Shown: positions 16,930 through 26,026, numbered from the stretch's first letter. The stretch is 64,000 bases of DNA from JAPULR01 sp965238215 (GCA_965238215.1 OZ250180.1:620001-684000), one strand, 5' to 3'. Made by a program: numbers and translations. The notes: generated from the sequence alone by a model not told the origin.

Positions 16930-17982
16930 ATGTTGGACATCAACGGCCTCGTGGAAGACTCCCCAATTGCCCCTGAAAAGCCCATCAGCCCAGGGATCAA
17001 CATCGTTGAGGTTACGGACACCTACGGCAAGTTCTATATAGAACCCTTGGAGCGAGGTTACGGCGTTACCCTCGGCAACCCCATGCGACGCACCCTTCTA
17101 AGCTCCATCGCCGGCGCCGCCGTCACCTGGGTCAAGATGGAGGAAGTCCTCCACGAATACAGTGTCATACCCCACGTCAAAGAAGACGTTATGGAGATCC
17201 TATACAACATCGGCCAAGTCCGCATACGCCCCGTCAGCGGCCGGCCCGGCAAAATGCGCCTGGAGGTTTCCGGCGAAGGCATGGTCTCCGCCGGCGACAT
17301 CGCCACATCCTCCGACTTTGACATCCTCAACCCGGAACAGCATCTGGCGACAATCGACTCCGCAGATGGCGCCCTCTCCATTGAACTCAATGTGGAACCT
17401 GGCAAGGGCTACCAGCCTGCCTCCTCAGGCGATAGCATGCCCCGGGGCGTCCTTCCCATGGACGCTATCTTTAACCCGGTTCGCAAGGTCAACTATACGG
17501 TGGAGAAGACCCGCGTAGGCCAGGTCACCGACTATGAACGGCTCATCCTGGAAGTTTGGACTAACGCAACTATCACTCCCCCGGAAGCCCTCAAGAAAGC
17601 CTCCGAGGTTCTGGTGGACCACTTCTTCATGTTCAACAGCCTGGACATGAGCGGCGTCATCACTCCCGAGGACCTGCTCCGCACCCGCATGGTTCCCGTC
17701 GAAGTTTACCAGACCCCCATCGAACGTCTGGAACTCTCTCCTAGAACCCTCAACTCCCTTAAGAATCACGGACTCCAGCGGGTTGGGCAGATACTCGAAA
17801 TGTCCGACGACGAACTGAAAGAAATCAGAAACTTCGGCGTCAAATCCCTCGACGAACTCAAAGAAAGACTCGTGACGATTGGGTACGGCCTGCAAGAAGA
17901 ACCCGTCGAGTCGGATTCAGAAGAACCTCAGGACGCGATAGACGACCTCCCCAAGGAAGAGGAGGCAACCTCCAATGGTTAG
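16930..17982 (+). CDS. rpoA: RNA polymerase alpha subunit
   Basis: Alpha dimerises to nucleate RNA polymerase assembly, and its C-terminal domain contacts UP elements and activators. The N-terminal domain includes GYGVTLGNPMRRTLLSSIAGAAV. The C-terminal domain has LSPRTLNSLKNHGLQRVGQIL and NFGVKSLDELKERL. 350 residues, with an acidic tail of about 28 residues beyond the usual end. It overlaps rplQ by 8 bases. Confidence 0.97.
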   Translation: MLDINGLVEDSPIAPEKPISPGINIVEVTDTYGKFYIEPLERGYGVTLGNPMRRTLLSSIAGAAVTWVKMEEVLHEYSVIPHVKEDVMEILYNIGQVRIRPVSGRPGKMRLEVSGEGMVSAGDIATSSDFDILNPEQHLATIDSADGALSIELNVEPGKGYQPASSGDSMPRGVLPMDAIFNPVRKVNYTVEKTRVGQVTDYERLILEVWTNATITPPEALKKASEVLVDHFFMFNSLDMSGVITPEDLLRTRMVPVEVYQTPIERLELSPRTLNSLKNHGLQRVGQILEMSDDELKEIRNFGVKSLDELKERLVTIGYGLQEEPVESDSEEPQDAIDDLPKEEEATSNG

Positions 17983-18328
17983 ACACAGAATAGCCAGAAG
18001 AAAGCTGGGGCGCCCAACGGCCCAGCGGATTGCCCTCCTTCGCGCCCTCGCCTCCCAACTCATCATACACGAGCGAATCATCACCACTGAAGCTAAGGCC
18101 AAAGAGGCCCGCAGCTTCACGGAAAAGATGATAACCTACGGCAAGAAGGGCACCCTACACCACCGAAGGCTGGCCACGGCAAAGATTCCCAACAAGACCG
18201 TGGTCAAGAAGATATTCGACGACCTTGCACCCCGCTATTCCAACCGCGCCGGCGGTTACACCCGCATCACCAAGCTGGGTCAGCGAAAGGGCGACGCCGC
18301 CCCCCTCGCCCAGCTTGAACTCGTCTAA
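17975..18328 (+). CDS. rplQ: 50S ribosomal protein L17
   Basis: An exit-tunnel-side 50S protein. 117 residues: MVRHRIARRKLGRPTAQRIALLR, then RIITTEAKAKEARSFTEKMIT and GGYTRITKLGQRKGDAAPLA. Its start is inside the last codons of rpoA, as is normal for the alpha operon. Confidence 0.97.
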   Translation: MVRHRIARRKLGRPTAQRIALLRALASQLIIHERIITTEAKAKEARSFTEKMITYGKKGTLHHRRLATAKIPNKTVVKKIFDDLAPRYSNRAGGYTRITKLGQRKGDAAPLAQLELV

Positions 18329-18349
18329 ACCCCGCCTTAGAGTCATGCA

Positions 18350-19120
18350 TTGCCGACCCACAAGTTGGCCCTCGTTGTCGAGTACCACGGTGGCAGATAC
18401 AAAGGCTTTCAGTACCAGCCCAATCTCCCGACCATACAGCGCGAGTTGGAGAAAGCCATTGCCAAAATCTCTGGCCATGATGTGCGAGTAAGAGGGGCCA
18501 GCCGCACCGATGCAGGCGTCCACGCCCTTGGTCATGTGGTCGACTTCGAGACCGATTCCGGTCTGCCGGAAGATACCTGGACTAAGGCTCTAAATCACCA
18601 TCTCCCCTGGGACATAAAGGTCCGACAGACCTACCAACCACCGCCGGACTTCAATCCCCGACACCACGCTCTGGCCCGCACCTACCGATACACCATACTT
18701 AATAGAAGCGCCCCCTCCCCCCTCCTTCACGACCGCAGCGCCTGGGTTCGATCTCCCCTGAACGCCAATGCAATGCACGAAAGCGCCCAGTACTTGGTGG
18801 GAATTCACGACTTCGCTCCCTTCACAGTTCCCATGCCCCAAGAGAAGTCCACTGTGAGGCACGTCAAGCGTTGGGACGTTTGGCGAGAAGGCGACCTGAT
18901 TCTCATTGAAGCCGAAGCCAACGCCTTCATGATGCACCAGATTCTGAGAACCAATGGCTTGCTGGTAGAAGTAGGAAGGGGAAAAGCCCCCATTTCCTTG
19001 GTCAACCGCATCCTGAAAAATGGTATAATGGAGGCCAAGTCCATTACAGGGCTTCCCGCCCGGGGACTGTGCCTGATGAAAGTGGAGTACGCAGGGTTTC
19101 CGCCCAACGAAGAGAACTGA
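18350..19120 (+). CDS. truA: tRNA pseudouridine(38-40) synthase TruA
   Basis: Isomerises uridines 38-40 in the anticodon arm of tRNAs. The catalytic aspartate is in RTDAGVHALGHVVDF near residue 55, and the family's AFMMHQILR segment is near the C-terminal part. The start is a TTG at 18350. 256 residues. It sits between rplQ and rplM, a common arrangement. Confidence 0.96.
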   Translation: MPTHKLALVVEYHGGRYKGFQYQPNLPTIQRELEKAIAKISGHDVRVRGASRTDAGVHALGHVVDFETDSGLPEDTWTKALNHHLPWDIKVRQTYQPPPDFNPRHHALARTYRYTILNRSAPSPLLHDRSAWVRSPLNANAMHESAQYLVGIHDFAPFTVPMPQEKSTVRHVKRWDVWREGDLILIEAEANAFMMHQILRTNGLLVEVGRGKAPISLVNRILKNGIMEAKSITGLPARGLCLMKVEYAGFPPNEEN

Positions 19121-19124
19121 AAAC

Positions 19125-19556
19125 ATGAAGCGAATCAGAACCTATACAGCCAAGCCCCAGGAGATTCCAGCTTCCTGGCAAGTCATCGACGCCACAGGCC
19201 AGATTCTAGGGCGGCTTTGCAGCCAGATTTCCAAGACTCTACAAGGCAAGCACAAGGCCGTCTACACACCCCACGTCCTTACCGGGGACTATGTGGTGGT
19301 CATCAACGCCTCAAAGATCCGGGTCACCGGCCGGAAGCTCCTCCAGAAGACCTACTACCGCCACAGCGGCTACACCGGCAATCTCAAGTCCACGATTCTC
19401 CGCGACATGCTGGAAAACCATCCCGATCGGGTTATTAAGCTGGCTGTCAAGGGCATGCTTCCCACCACCAAGCGAGGGCGCGAGATGCTAGGTCGTCTGA
19501 AGGTATATCCCGACCAGACTCACCCCCACCAGGCCCAGGTAACCAGCACAAATTAG
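19125..19556 (+). CDS. rplM: 50S ribosomal protein L13
   Basis: Early 50S assembly protein. 143 residues with WQVIDATGQILGRLCSQIS, GDYVVVINASKIRVTGRK, and YYRHSGYTGNLKS; ends in LKVYPDQTHPHQAQ. Pairs with rpsI as usual. Confidence 0.97.
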   Translation: MKRIRTYTAKPQEIPASWQVIDATGQILGRLCSQISKTLQGKHKAVYTPHVLTGDYVVVINASKIRVTGRKLLQKTYYRHSGYTGNLKSTILRDMLENHPDRVIKLAVKGMLPTTKRGREMLGRLKVYPDQTHPHQAQVTSTN

Positions 19557-19574
19557 AGAGAGGTAATCAGCCAA

Positions 19575-19985
19575 TTGGTCCAATCAGGCTCTGAACAAGA
19601 ATATTACTACGGTACGGGCAAGCGCAAGACTTCCATTGCCAAAGTCCGCCTCTACCTCGGCAATGGCAACATCATTCGGGTTAACGACCAACCCTTAGAA
19701 GAAGCTTTTCCGTGGTTCATCTGGCAAGTGACCGTGAAAGAGCCTTTGGAAGCCACCAACAGCCTTGGCCGATTCCACGTCATGGTCCAAGTCAAGGGGG
19801 GCGGCGTCTCCTCCCAGTGTCAGGCAATCCGCCACGGCATCGCCCGCGCCCTCCTTGTCTTTGACGAGAGCCTCAGGAAAACCCTGCGCCGAAACGGCTT
19901 CCTCACCCGGGACTCCCGCATCAAGGAGAGTAAGAAGTACGGCCTCAAGCGGGCCCGCCGCGCACCCCAATACACCAAGCGCTAA
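19575..19985 (+). CDS. rpsI: 30S ribosomal protein S9
   Basis: S9's C-terminal tail contacts P-site tRNA. The TTG at 19575 is the probable start, giving 136 residues. The family blocks YYGTGKRKTSIAKVRL and GGVSSQCQAIRHGIARAL and the terminus KKYGLKRARRAPQYTKR are present. Last gene of the ribosomal run. A repeat with hairpin potential follows before the convergent phosphohexomutase gene. Confidence 0.97.
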   Translation: MVQSGSEQEYYYGTGKRKTSIAKVRLYLGNGNIIRVNDQPLEEAFPWFIWQVTVKEPLEATNSLGRFHVMVQVKGGGVSSQCQAIRHGIARALLVFDESLRKTLRRNGFLTRDSRIKESKKYGLKRARRAPQYTKR

Positions 19986-19996
19986 TCCACCGAGTT

Positions 19997-20056
19997 CTTC
20001 CCCCTCGATGGGGGAAGGTTAGAGCCTGCCCTCGTGAAGACGGGGGATGGGGGTGA
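19997..20056. repeat. Short interspersed repeat, family A (hairpin)
   Basis: CTTCCCCC (19997-20004) and GGGGGAAG (20010-20017) form an 8-bp stem over a 5-base loop. A conserved downstream half ends in GATGGGGGTG. Related copies occur at 21551, 24891, 38479, 38681, 41479 and 44516. Here it lies between convergent genes (rpsI and the mutase) and could act as a transcript end, though there is no T-run right after the stem. Confidence 0.8.
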
Positions 20057-20064
20057 AAAACCCC

Positions 20065-21486
20065 TTACAACCCCAACATATCCGCCGCGCCGTCAAGCAG
20101 CGCCGCCACTCCCTGGTACGAATCCGTCTCTGCATAAATACGCACAAGCGGCTCCGTGCCCGATAGCCGTACCATCACCCACCCCTTCTCGAAACGGAAC
20201 CGCCGGCCTTCCACCGCGTCCGTAGAAACCACCCTCATGCCGCCAATCTCCGGGACACTCGCGCTTTTCGCCAATGCCTTCTCAAACTCACCCCGCTTGC
20301 CGTCATCAAAGGGAACGTCCCGCCGGCCGTAGCGCCACTCACCCACCCTTTCGTGCAGCATAGCCAGGAGCTCCGAAGGCCGCTTCCCCGTCCGTGCCAT
20401 GAATTCCAGGAACAGCAAACTACTCAAAATCCCGTCCCGTTCCGGAATATGCCCTCGGAAGCCGTAGCCCCCGCTCTCCTCCCCCGCCATCAACGCATTC
20501 TCCTTCATCATCAGCGGCCCGGCATATTTGAATCCCACCCCCGTCTCTAAAACCCGCACGCCGTACAACTCCCCCAACCGGAACAGCATATCCGACGATG
20601 TAATTGACTTGACGATAGGCCCCCTCTCGCCCTTGACCTCCAGCAGATACAGGGCCAGCAGCGCAAAAACCTGCAGCGTGTTCAGATATTGACCGTTTTC
20701 GTCAAGGACGCCTAGTCTGTCGGCGTCGCCGTCGTAGGCGATGCCGACGTCGTAGCCTCCACCAGCCACCAGCGCCGACGCTTGGGTCAAATTCTCCGCA
20801 ATCGGTTCCGGCTGGTGCATGCCAGGGAAAGCAGGATTCACCTCTCCCCGAATCTCGTTTACGAAGCCTGCCGAGTTTTCCAGCAAGCGGGGCAGATAAC
20901 CCGCGCCTGCGCCGTGCATCGCATCCGCCAAAACATTGATTCCCGCGCCCTTCACCACCTCCAAGTCAACCATACGGGCCAACTGTTCCATGTAGTCCGG
21001 CACAGGGTCAAACTTCTTGACCAGCCCCCGCCTCGATGCCTCCTGTAAGCTCATCCGGGCTGCGCCGGCAGCTTCCGCCGCAGCCACGTGTTCCTCCAGC
21101 CGCGCCACAATCTCCGTCGACGCGCTGCCACCGTAGTGAGGCTTGAACTTCACTCCGTTCCACAGGGGCGGGTTGTGGCTTGCCGTAATAATCACTGCCC
21201 CCGCCGCCCCCCGCTTTGGTACGCTGTAGCTGACCACCGGCGTCGGACACGCCTGTCCACACAGCAGCGCCGGCACTCCGTTGGCCGCCAGCGTCTCTGC
21301 GGCGCACCGGGCGAACTCCTTCGACCCAAACCGCGTGTCGAACCCCACCACCACTCCCCGGTCTGCCCAGCCCAACTCCCTAACGTAGCTCGCCACCCCC
21401 TGAACGCACACGGACACGTTCTCGAAAGTAAACTCGTCGGCTATGATCGCCCGCCAACCGTCGGTGCCAAACCTTATCGCCACCAT
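20065..21486 (-). CDS. Phosphohexomutase (phosphoglucomutase/phosphomannomutase family)
   Basis: Alpha-D-phosphohexomutases move phosphate between C1 and C6 (or C1 and N-sugar positions) of hexose phosphates, feeding glycan or cell-envelope sugars. The phosphoserine loop TASHNP has Ser at residue 103. The Mg-binding loop DGDADRLG and the sugar-binding GEESGGYGF are present, as is the C-terminal phosphate-binding RLSGTEPLVRIYAE. 473 residues. A GGAGG lies 5 bases before the ATG. Whether the substrate is glucose, mannose or glucosamine phosphate cannot be decided from these motifs. Confidence 0.93.
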   Translation of the reverse strand: MVAIRFGTDGWRAIIADEFTFENVSVCVQGVASYVRELGWADRGVVVGFDTRFGSKEFARCAAETLAANGVPALLCGQACPTPVVSYSVPKRGAAGAVIITASHNPPLWNGVKFKPHYGGSASTEIVARLEEHVAAAEAAGAARMSLQEASRRGLVKKFDPVPDYMEQLARMVDLEVVKGAGINVLADAMHGAGAGYLPRLLENSAGFVNEIRGEVNPAFPGMHQPEPIAENLTQASALVAGGGYDVGIAYDGDADRLGVLDENGQYLNTLQVFALLALYLLEVKGERGPIVKSITSSDMLFRLGELYGVRVLETGVGFKYAGPLMMKENALMAGEESGGYGFRGHIPERDGILSSLLFLEFMARTGKRPSELLAMLHERVGEWRYGRRDVPFDDGKRGEFEKALAKSASVPEIGGMRVVSTDAVEGRRFRFEKGWVMVRLSGTEPLVRIYAETDSYQGVAALLDGAADMLGL

Positions 21487-21550
21487 TTACCTCCAAGTCG
21501 TCCAATTGCCACAAGCGGCCAAAAGATTCTACCATCCCTCCCCCTGAATA

Positions 21551-21592
21551 TCCCTTCCCCCATGATGGGAGGGTTTGGATGGGGGTGCGTCC
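21551..21592. repeat. Short interspersed repeat, family A (diverged, shortened)
   Basis: A CCCTTCCCCC-atgat-GGGAGGG hairpin followed by a GGATGGGGGTG end. It is a shorter copy of the element at 19997 and lacks the middle segment. It lies between the divergent mutase and TPP-enzyme genes. Confidence 0.65.
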
Positions 21593-21608
21593 CGCCCCCA
21601 CCTTCCCC

Positions 21609-21637
21609 TAGACACTGGCCCTCTAGCGTACTAGGAT
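21609..21637 (+). promoter_or_regulatory. Candidate sigma70-type promoter for the TPP-enzyme operon
   Basis: TAGACA (21609-21614), a 17-base spacer, and TAGGAT (21632-21637). The spacing is ideal and the -10 box equals that seen before two of the solute-binding protein genes. The start codon lies 47 bases downstream. Only pattern matching supports it. Confidence 0.45.
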
Positions 21638-21684
21638 GAAACCCACCACAGACCAGTCGAAACCATCAAACTGAAGGAGGGAAC

Positions 21685-23334
21685 ATGAAGGGAGCCGACG
21701 CCGTCGCGCAGATTCTAAAGAAAGAGGGTGTGGACTTCATGGGGTGCATCCCCTACAACTCCCTGGAGGAAGCCGCCGCCGTAGCCGGCATCCGGCCCAT
21801 CATCTTTCGCCAGGAACGGGTGGGAGTGAACCTCGCCGACGGCTTCAGCCGCGTCACCAACGGACGCGGCGCTGGCGTCTTCACCATGCAGGCCGGCCCC
21901 GGGGCCGAAAACGCTTACGCCGGCGTGGCCCAAGCCTACGCCGATTCCGTACCCATCCTCTTGCTTCCCGCTTCTGCCCCTCTCGACAGGGCCGGCGTCC
22001 GTCCCACCTTCACCCCCTCCCAAAGCTACCGAGAAGTCACCAAGTGGTCGGAACGTGTCAACATCGCCTCCGGCATCCCCGACATGATGCGGAGGGCCTT
22101 CAGCCAACTCAGGTCCGGCCGTCCCAGCCCCGTCCTTCTCGAACTCCCATCGGACATCCTCCGAACCAACGTAGACGACTCCATCGTTGAGGCCTACAGG
22201 CCCGTCCGAAAGTTCCGCAGCGGCTGCGATCCCCAGGAGGTCCGTGAAGCGGCCAAGGCTCTCCTGGCCGCCAAGCGACCCGTCATTCATGCCGGTCAGG
22301 GCGTCCTCTACGCCGAAGCCTGGACCGAGCTTCAGGAACTCGCCGAGCTTCTCCAAGCCCCTGTCATGACCACCCTCTCCGGCAAGAGCGCCTTCCCGGA
22401 GGACCACCCCTTAGCCCTCGGGACAGGCTCCGCAACCACCACCGGCCCCGTCATCCACTTTATCAATCGTGCTGACCTGGTCTTCGGCATCGGCTGCAGC
22501 TTCACCAGAACCGGCTTCGGCGTGGAAATCCCCTCAGGCACGGTCATGATTCACTCCACCAACGACGATTCGGACATCAACAAGGACTATTCCATCGACT
22601 GCGCCCTCTGGGGAGACACCAAACTGGTCCTTTCCCAGCTTATTGACGAAATAAACGCCCTCGCCGGATCCGTCGCACACCGTGAGAACGGTAGCGTGGC
22701 TGGCGAAGTCCGCGCCGTCCGCAGCGACTGGATGGCTGAGTGGATGCCCAAACTTACATCCGACGAAGTACCCATTAACCCCTACCGAGTTATATGGGAC
22801 TTGATGAACACTATCGACCGGAAGAACTCCGTCGTCACCCACGATTCCGGCAGCCCCAGAGACCAGATGGTCCCCTTCTTCGAGGCCGTCTCACCTCGCG
22901 GCTTCATCGGCTGGGGCAAGTCCACCCAGCTGGGCTACGGCCTCGGCCTAGCCCTCGGCGCCAAGATGGCCGAGCCCCAGAAGCTGGCCGTCAACGTCAT
23001 GGGCGACTACGCCTTCGGCATGGTGGGCCTCGACGTGGAAACTGCTGTGCGGGAGCGCATCCCTATCCTCACAATCATCCTAAACAACTCCGCTATGGGC
23101 ATCTACGACTCGGACCGCTTCCCCGTGGCCAACGAGCGCTACGGCACAAAATACCTGACGGGCAACTACGCTCAGGTGGCCGAAGCCCTGGGCGGCTACA
23201 ACGAGCGAGTGGAGAACCCTGACGAGATAATTCCCGCCATCACAAGGGCCCAACAGGTGGTGGCCGAAGGCCAGACTGCCCTTCTGGAGATAATCACCCG
23301 GGAAGAGCGCGCCTTCTCACACAAGGACCGGTAG
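21685..23334 (+). CDS. Thiamine-pyrophosphate-dependent enzyme (acetolactate synthase-like)
   Basis: 549 residues with the three-domain layout of the ALS/benzoylformate decarboxylase/sulfoacetaldehyde acetyltransferase superfamily. The N-terminal pyrimidine-binding domain has the cofactor-activating Glu at residue 44 (FRQERVG). A central Rossmann-like domain follows. The C-terminal PP-binding domain has GDY (440-442) and NN (467-468). The usual third residue of the GDG motif is replaced by Tyr. A strong AAGGAGG precedes the ATG. No small regulatory ALS subunit is adjacent, so a catabolic decarboxylase or lyase is as likely as acetolactate synthesis. It is 32 bases upstream of an amidohydrolase and probably co-transcribed with it. 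Confidence 0.85.
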   Translation: MKGADAVAQILKKEGVDFMGCIPYNSLEEAAAVAGIRPIIFRQERVGVNLADGFSRVTNGRGAGVFTMQAGPGAENAYAGVAQAYADSVPILLLPASAPLDRAGVRPTFTPSQSYREVTKWSERVNIASGIPDMMRRAFSQLRSGRPSPVLLELPSDILRTNVDDSIVEAYRPVRKFRSGCDPQEVREAAKALLAAKRPVIHAGQGVLYAEAWTELQELAELLQAPVMTTLSGKSAFPEDHPLALGTGSATTTGPVIHFINRADLVFGIGCSFTRTGFGVEIPSGTVMIHSTNDDSDINKDYSIDCALWGDTKLVLSQLIDEINALAGSVAHRENGSVAGEVRAVRSDWMAEWMPKLTSDEVPINPYRVIWDLMNTIDRKNSVVTHDSGSPRDQMVPFFEAVSPRGFIGWGKSTQLGYGLGLALGAKMAEPQKLAVNVMGDYAFGMVGLDVETAVRERIPILTIILNNSAMGIYDSDRFPVANERYGTKYLTGNYAQVAEALGGYNERVENPDEIIPAITRAQQVVAEGQTALLEIITREERAFSHKDR

Positions 23335-23366
23335 CCCCCCAGGACACCTGCAACGAAAGGCCCGTC

Positions 23367-24749
23367 ATGAAGACCACCATCATAGAAAACGCCACCATAG
23401 TCACCTGTGACCCGGCTCGTTCCATCCTCCACAATAGCGCCATCGCCATCAAAGGGAGTCGAATTGCGACCCTCGGCCCAACTCCGCAAATTCGCTCCGT
23501 TTACCCCAACGCTGAGGTCATCGACGGGAGGGGCAAAGCCATCTTCCCCGGACTCATCAACTGCCACGCCCACCTAACTGCTAACCTCTTCCGGGGGATT
23601 TCTGAAGACTTCGGGTTCCCATCCAACTTCGCCTTCCCTGAAGACGTGCGAGATATGGTCTCCGACGAAGAAACAACCGTCATGGCCGCCCTTGGCGCAA
23701 TTGAGGCCGCCCGCACCGGCTCCACTACCACGGTGGAAATCGCCGGCGGCATCCACCTATACGCCGACATGCTCGATAAGACCGGCATGCGTTGGGTGCT
23801 GGCCGAGAATACCGCAGATGGCGTCGTACCCCCAACCTTCCGCTCCGGCGAACCCGTTCACGCCTACTCCGACGATCTGCGTGAGGAGAGCCTGGAACAC
23901 GCCACGCGCCTCTTCGAAGAGTGGCATCATGGCGGCGAAACGGACCGCATAACCTGTATGGGGTCTACCGGATTGGTGGAGACCAGTTCCCCGTCTCTTC
24001 TGAGGTCAGTGCACGAATTGGCGGAAAAGTACGACAGCCGCTACACCATCCACCTCAACCAGAGCCGGCTGGAAGTAGAATCCCTGATGCTCATGCGGGG
24101 CGTCCGTCCCACCCAGAGCCTCTTCCACAACGACTATCTCGGCCCTCGCCTTCTCGCCGCCCACGTCCGCTTCCTGCATCCCTCCGAGATTTCACTTCTG
24201 GGCGCCACCCGCTCCAACGTCTCCCACCAGCCCGCAATGGCCGCCCGCCGTGCCGTCATTCCGCCCATTCCTGCCCTCCGTCACGCCGGTTGTACCATCG
24301 GCATGGGCACCGACAACAACACCCAGGACATGGTAGAGGTGATGCGGACAGGCCTGTTCACCGAACGCATTCTACGTGACGACGGCGTCAATCCTCAGCC
24401 GGAAGACGTACTGATGATGACCACTATGGGCAGCGCGTCGGCCATCGGCATGGCAGATGAAATAGGCTCGCTGGAGGTAGGCAAGAAAGCTGACCTCTTC
24501 ATCATAAACACCCAGCGCGCCACCCTGGTTCCTACCATGCGAATAGTTTCAGCCTTCGTCCATAACGGCCAGCCCAGCGACATCGAGTCCGTCATGGTGG
24601 ACGGGGAGTTTGTAATGAAGGACGGAAGAGTCCTCAATTTGGACGAGGAGGCCATCATTCGGGAAGCCGACGTCATTGGCCGCAGGGTATGGAATCATCT
24701 GCTGGAAAAATACCCCAACGTCCCCTTCCCCGTCACCCTCGCTCCCTAA
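23367..24749 (+). CDS. Amidohydrolase/deaminase (ATZ/TRZ-like)
   Basis: 460 residues, a TIM-barrel metal-dependent hydrolase flanked by a composite beta-sandwich. The HxH metal motif is CHAH (His67, His69). Later ligands are probably the His in IHLNQS, a His in HVRFLHP and the Asp of MGTDNN. The C-terminal GSLEVGKKADLFII is typical of SsnA/chlorohydrolase/cytosine-deaminase relatives. The substrate is probably a heterocyclic or amidino compound, but this cannot be read from the sequence. It follows the TPP enzyme in the same direction. Confidence 0.85.
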   Translation: MKTTIIENATIVTCDPARSILHNSAIAIKGSRIATLGPTPQIRSVYPNAEVIDGRGKAIFPGLINCHAHLTANLFRGISEDFGFPSNFAFPEDVRDMVSDEETTVMAALGAIEAARTGSTTTVEIAGGIHLYADMLDKTGMRWVLAENTADGVVPPTFRSGEPVHAYSDDLREESLEHATRLFEEWHHGGETDRITCMGSTGLVETSSPSLLRSVHELAEKYDSRYTIHLNQSRLEVESLMLMRGVRPTQSLFHNDYLGPRLLAAHVRFLHPSEISLLGATRSNVSHQPAMAARRAVIPPIPALRHAGCTIGMGTDNNTQDMVEVMRTGLFTERILRDDGVNPQPEDVLMMTTMGSASAIGMADEIGSLEVGKKADLFIINTQRATLVPTMRIVSAFVHNGQPSDIESVMVDGEFVMKDGRVLNLDEEAIIREADVIGRRVWNHLLEKYPNVPFPVTLAP

Positions 24750-24754
24750 CCCCT

Positions 24755-25296
24755 TGTCCTCGCGCATGCGGGAACCCATCCCCTCTTCCGTCATTCCGAC
24801 GAAAGCCGGAATCCAGAGGACGCCCTCGGCTTCATCATCGCGACCCCACATTTCATTCCTGTGAAAATGGCCCATCCCACGCCTACAAGTCCCTTCCCCC
24901 TTGATGGGGGAAGGTTAGAGCCTGCCCTCGTGAAGACGGGGTATGGGGGTGTCCCCATCTTGTCCTCGCGCATGCGGGGACCCATCTTCTATGCCCAACA
25001 TGTCATTCTGAGTGCAGCGAAGCGAAGTCGAAGAATCTCGTCACCGTCTCACGCCCAATTCTCCCACTTCCCTGCGTTCCCGCGGAGGCGGGAACCCATT
25101 CCCTTCCCCGCCCTTCCCCCGTAGGGGCGACCCTTGTGGTCGCCCGCAATACACAACTACACTAAAGCCCGCCGTAGGGGCGGTTCGCGAACCGCCTTTC
25201 TCCCCCACATCCCATCCCAACCGCAGCATCCCCCAACATTCCACCCTAGACCCAGCACCCCACCCTCATGCCATTCTGAGCGCAGCGAAGAATCTG
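24755..25296. repeat. Cluster of interspersed repeats in a gene-free gap
   Basis: This gap of about 570 bases holds no convincing gene. Recognisable units: family E (CTCGCGCATGCGGG core) at 24755-24780 and 24960-24986, with a looser copy at 25071-25100. Family D (CATTCCG-n-CGGAATCC) at 24790-24817. Family A at 24891-24951 (9-bp stem CCTTCCCCC/GGGGGAAGG). Family C (CATTCTGAG...GAAGAATCT) at 25001-25040 and 25271-25296. Family B (GTAGGGGCG...) at 25121-25146 and 25174-25196. Confidence 0.8.
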
Positions 25297-25315
25297 AAGC
25301 AGGAGAGCGCTGAAA

Positions 25316-26026
25316 CTATCCCTTACAGGCCGAAACCGCCGCGCTAAACCAGAACTCCCCATCCTTCACCGGAGCCTCCACCTCGTACGTCGCCTCCTCG
25401 AACCCCGCCGCTCGAATCTTCCCCAGATACTCCTCTACCGGCAGAGAGCCGGAGATGCATCCCGCATACAACGCCAAGTCCTCCATCTCCTCCGCAGTCG
25501 CCGATCTCTCCAACAGAATGTCTGAGCCCATCAAACGTCCGCCCCGTCGTAGCACCCGAAAGGCCTCTCGAAACACCGCGTCCTTATCCGGTGCAAGGTT
25601 TATCACGCAATTCGATATCACCACGTCCACGCTCTCGCCTTCCAGGGGGAGCGCCTCTATATCTCCCTGTCGGAAACTCACGTTGTCGATGCCCAATTTC
25701 GCCTGGTTCTGACGGGCCTGCTCCAGCATTGCAGGTGTGAAGTCCACTCCGATGACCCAACCACTTGGCCCAACAGCCTTTGACGCCAAAATGCAGTCGA
25801 GGCCCGCCCCGCTGCCTAGATCCAACACCACCTGCCCTGACCTCAGACTAGCCAGCGCCACAGGATTGCCGCATCCGAAAGTGGCCACACCTTCCGGAAG
25901 GCTCTCCAGCACATCAGGCGGGTATATGGCCTCAGACGAAGCGTCGTCACAGCAGGACGAAGCGCCCCTAATCTTCTCGGCGTAGACCTCGGACACCCGC
26001 GCCTTCAATTTCTTGGATGACACCAT
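25316..26026 (-). CDS. arsM: Arsenite methyltransferase
   Basis: SAM-dependent methylation of As(III). The SAM-binding motif is VVLDLGSGAGLDCILAS (67-83). The diagnostic thiols are present: a CC pair at 25-26, Cys140 in the CVINL motif and Cys190 in the CISGS segment. The 50-residue spacing of the last two equals that between the catalytic cysteines of characterised ArsM. FGCGNP (50-55) is also typical. The ATG at 26026 follows a GGAG/AAGGGG ribosome site; a longer reading to 26095 was rejected. 236 residues. No arsR or other ars gene is nearby. Confidence 0.88.
   Translation of the reverse strand: MVSSKKLKARVSEVYAEKIRGASSCCDDASSEAIYPPDVLESLPEGVATFGCGNPVALASLRSGQVVLDLGSGAGLDCILASKAVGPSGWVIGVDFTPAMLEQARQNQAKLGIDNVSFRQGDIEALPLEGESVDVVISNCVINLAPDKDAVFREAFRVLRRGGRLMGSDILLERSATAEEMEDLALYAGCISGSLPVEEYLGKIRAAGFEEATYEVEAPVKDGEFWFSAAVSACKG

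Noticed and set aside
20065..21486. Assignment of the mutase as glmM
   Set aside because: Phosphoserine and metal loops are shared by all phosphohexomutases and no glucosamine-pathway neighbour supports glmM, so only the family is claimed.
24755..25296. CRISPR array
   Set aside because: Repeats are of different families, unevenly spaced and without uniform spacers.
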